From NCBI GenBank assembly GCA_030431355.1, contig JAUIJG010000251.1, positions 1 through 7,822 of the forward strand: a stretch of DNA of 7,822 nucleotides, read 5' to 3'. Shown here one piece after another: positions 6,513 to 7,822 of this stretch. Position 1 is the stretch's first letter. Each line of letters starts with the position of its first letter. The notes beneath the pieces are model-generated. The model was given only the letters and a program-made list of their open reading frames with translations. It made no database searches and had not been told where the DNA came from. The translations under genes were made by a program, and so were the position numbers. Origin of the DNA: a bacterium (GTDB lineage: Bacteria > Cyanobacteriota > Vampirovibrionia > Obscuribacterales > Obscuribacteraceae).

Positions 6513-7614
6513 AGTCATACTCCATGCCTTGGTTCTCTTTCTTCTTTGTGCAAGCACCACAGGAGGTGCCCTGGCAAAGGATTTTAAGAAAGCCTTACCC
6601 GGCTATAGTTTTAGTTTTCCCAGGGACCATGCCAGCCACGATCAATTCAAGACCGAATGGTGGTACTTCACCGGACATCTTCAAGATAGGGCAGGGCGTC
6701 CATATGGCTTTGAGTTGACCTTCTTCCGCACCGGAACGGATCAAAAGCCATCGGATATGAAGTCCGCCTGGTCACTGGATAATATCTATCTAGCTCACTT
6801 TGCCGTCACCGATATCGCCTCTAAAAAATTCCAGTTTTTTGAGAAGCTTAATAGAAAAGGTCTCGGAATCGCAGGAGCGAGGGAGGACATACCCCTCGTT
6901 TACAATCAGGATTGGACCATGAAGTTTTTAGATGAAAAGACTGTCGTCATCTCCGCTTCCGGAGGCAAATATCAATTGGACCTGGTCCTGGATTCCCTTA
7001 AAAAGCCGGTCGTTCATGGCAAAGACGGAGTCAGTCAGAAAGCTTCTTGTAAGGGTTGTGCTTCTCACTATTACTCACTCAGTCGCATGCTTGCCCGTGG
7101 AGTGATGACGGTTGATGGTAAGCCGGCTTTTGTCAAAGGCTTGGCCTGGATGGATCATGAGTTTGGCAGCAATCAGTTGACCGATAATCAGGTTGGATGG
7201 GACTGGTACTCCATTCAGCTGGAAGACGGAAGGGAGCTGATGCTTTATGTTATGCGCCGTGCCGACGGCACCATAGACAAGCATTCTTCGGGTACATTAA
7301 TCGCCAGGGATGGAAGTAGCAGACATCTTCTGAAAAACGAGTTTATAATCAATAAGACAGGTTCTTGGAAAAGCCGAAAGAGTAACGGAGAATATCCCAT
7401 GGGCTGGAATGTAAGTCTGCCAGGAGAGAATTTGAATCTATCTTTGGAGCCTGTAATGAATGATCAAGAGCTGGCAACCGGCAAGTCCACAGGAGTTACT
7501 TACTGGGAGGGGGCAGCTCGGGTGTTCACTTCCAGTGGTGGCAAGAAAAAATTGGCCGGTCGCGCCTATATAGAAATGACCGGCTATGCCGAGAAATTCA
7601 GAAAGAGAATTTGA
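6505..7614 (+). CDS. Secreted AttH/CrtC-family lipocalin-like protein
   Basis: This 369-residue protein belongs to the AttH family of predicted secreted hydrolases, related to carotenoid 1,2-hydratase CrtC and built of lipocalin-like barrels. A Sec signal peptide is clear: hydrophobic core about 4-18 and cleavage probably after ALA at 22-24. Cys15 lacks a proper lipobox, so a lipoprotein is unlikely. Family motifs are EWWYFTGHL (51-59), YGFELTFFR (67-75), AHFAVTD (97-103), WMDHEFGS (215-222, with the conserved D and H), GWDWYSIQLEDGRELMLY (231-248), YWEGAARV (333-340) and YIEMTGY (355-361). Length is normal. A CKGC pair (182-185) sits just before SHYYSLSR; it could form a disulfide or bind metal. 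The gene overlaps the permease by 8 nt and the next gene by 1 nt. By family, the protein probably binds or hydrates/hydrolyses a hydrophobic substrate of the transporter in the periplasm. No carotenoid genes are nearby, so a CrtC role is not supported. Confidence 0.92.
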   Translation: MSRVILHALVLFLLCASTTGGALAKDFKKALPGYSFSFPRDHASHDQFKTEWWYFTGHLQDRAGRPYGFELTFFRTGTDQKPSDMKSAWSLDNIYLAHFAVTDIASKKFQFFEKLNRKGLGIAGAREDIPLVYNQDWTMKFLDEKTVVISASGGKYQLDLVLDSLKKPVVHGKDGVSQKASCKGCASHYYSLSRMLARGVMTVDGKPAFVKGLAWMDHEFGSNQLTDNQVGWDWYSIQLEDGRELMLYVMRRADGTIDKHSSGTLIARDGSSRHLLKNEFIINKTGSWKSRKSNGEYPMGWNVSLPGENLNLSLEPVMNDQELATGKSTGVTYWEGAARVFTSSGGKKKLAGRAYIEMTGYAEKFRKRI

Positions 7615-7822
7615 TGAATAGTCAATTCACTATGCTGCTTCTTGTTTTTTCATTGTTCGGATTGGAGCTGGGTTCGGCTTTATATATTCTGCCGGTGGAA
7701 GCGAAACCGAAAGTTTCTGCTGAGACCGGCTCCGAAGCAGAGAGTACCCTGGATTCCAGTTCAAAGGAAAATCAGGAGGAGAAGCTCAATCAGTGGAAGC
7801 GTTTCTCCGCCCGGGGTGCAGA
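7614..7822 (+). CDS. Unrecognised exported or membrane-anchored protein (N-terminal part only)
   Basis: A frame opens at the ATG at 7614, overlapping the previous stop codon as TGATG, and stays open to the right edge (69 codons seen). Residues 7-26 are hydrophobic, suggesting a signal peptide or membrane anchor, with possible cleavage after VEA (28-30). No Lys or Arg precedes the hydrophobic core, which is unusual for a Sec signal. Residues 31-60 are a polar stretch rich in Glu, Ser and Lys that looks like a flexible linker; a WKRFSARG segment follows. The Shine-Dalgarno match is weak, so translation is probably coupled to the AttH-like gene. A second Met (7632) could be the true start. I do not recognise the family; the position suggests a further part of the same export system. 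Confidence 0.7.
   Translation, partial: MNSQFTMLLLVFSLFGLELGSALYILPVEAKPKVSAETGSEAESTLDSSSKENQEEKLNQWKRFSARGA

Noticed and set aside
6505..6576. Lipoprotein signal on the AttH-like protein
   Set aside because: Cys15 is preceded by FLL rather than a small residue at -1, while an ALA cleavage site at 22-24 fits signal peptidase I.
3527..7284. Minus-strand and alternative-frame open frames inside the transporter and AttH-like genes
   Set aside because: Each overlaps a gene with clear family motifs, and none has its own recognisable motif or context.
6505..7614. Carotenoid 1,2-hydratase (CrtC)
   Set aside because: The fold family is shared, but the adjacent ABC genes and lack of carotenoid genes fit AttH better.

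Overview
The window reads as chromosomal DNA from a Gram-negative bacterium, probably in or near the Proteobacteria. The grounds are an AttEFGH-type exporter operon, which presupposes a periplasm, Sec-type signals, moderate G+C and TTG start codons. I cannot place it more closely. I see no rRNA, tRNA, CRISPR array, insertion sequence or attachment site.

Left part (1-3069, minus strand): one very long open frame starts at a TTG at 3069 and runs off the left edge, giving 1023 codons with no stop. It encodes a superfamily 2 helicase with a Q-motif-like segment, Walker A, DECH box, TGTPP motif III, a motif V of the form GTRGLFGEGW and motif VI QLRGRSIR. A C-terminal extension carries a hydrophobic, membrane-like stretch and ends in an alpha/beta region. 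All plus-strand open frames over this stretch are shadows.

Middle (3070-3239): a short divergent intergenic region with two separate dyad structures and weak promoter-like matches.

Right part (3240-7822, plus strand): a tightly packed operon of at least four genes. It holds a LolD/MacB-type ABC ATPase (AttE-like), an 857-residue double FtsX permease (AttF and AttG fused), a secreted AttH/CrtC lipocalin-like protein, and the start of a fifth-component candidate of unknown function that is cut by the right edge. The junctions are a 3-nt gap, an 8-nt overlap and a 1-nt overlap, so the genes are probably co-transcribed and translationally coupled. By family knowledge, the ATPase should drive an FtsX-type permease that moves or extracts a substrate, probably hydrophobic, at the inner membrane, with AttH acting on or carrying it in the periplasm. 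The substrate is not known to me.

The helicase and the transporter operon are divergent and nothing in the sequence links their functions. The most interesting points are the membrane-like segment in the helicase, its long region between the two motor lobes, the dyads in the shared promoter region, and the uncharacterised gene closing the visible operon.
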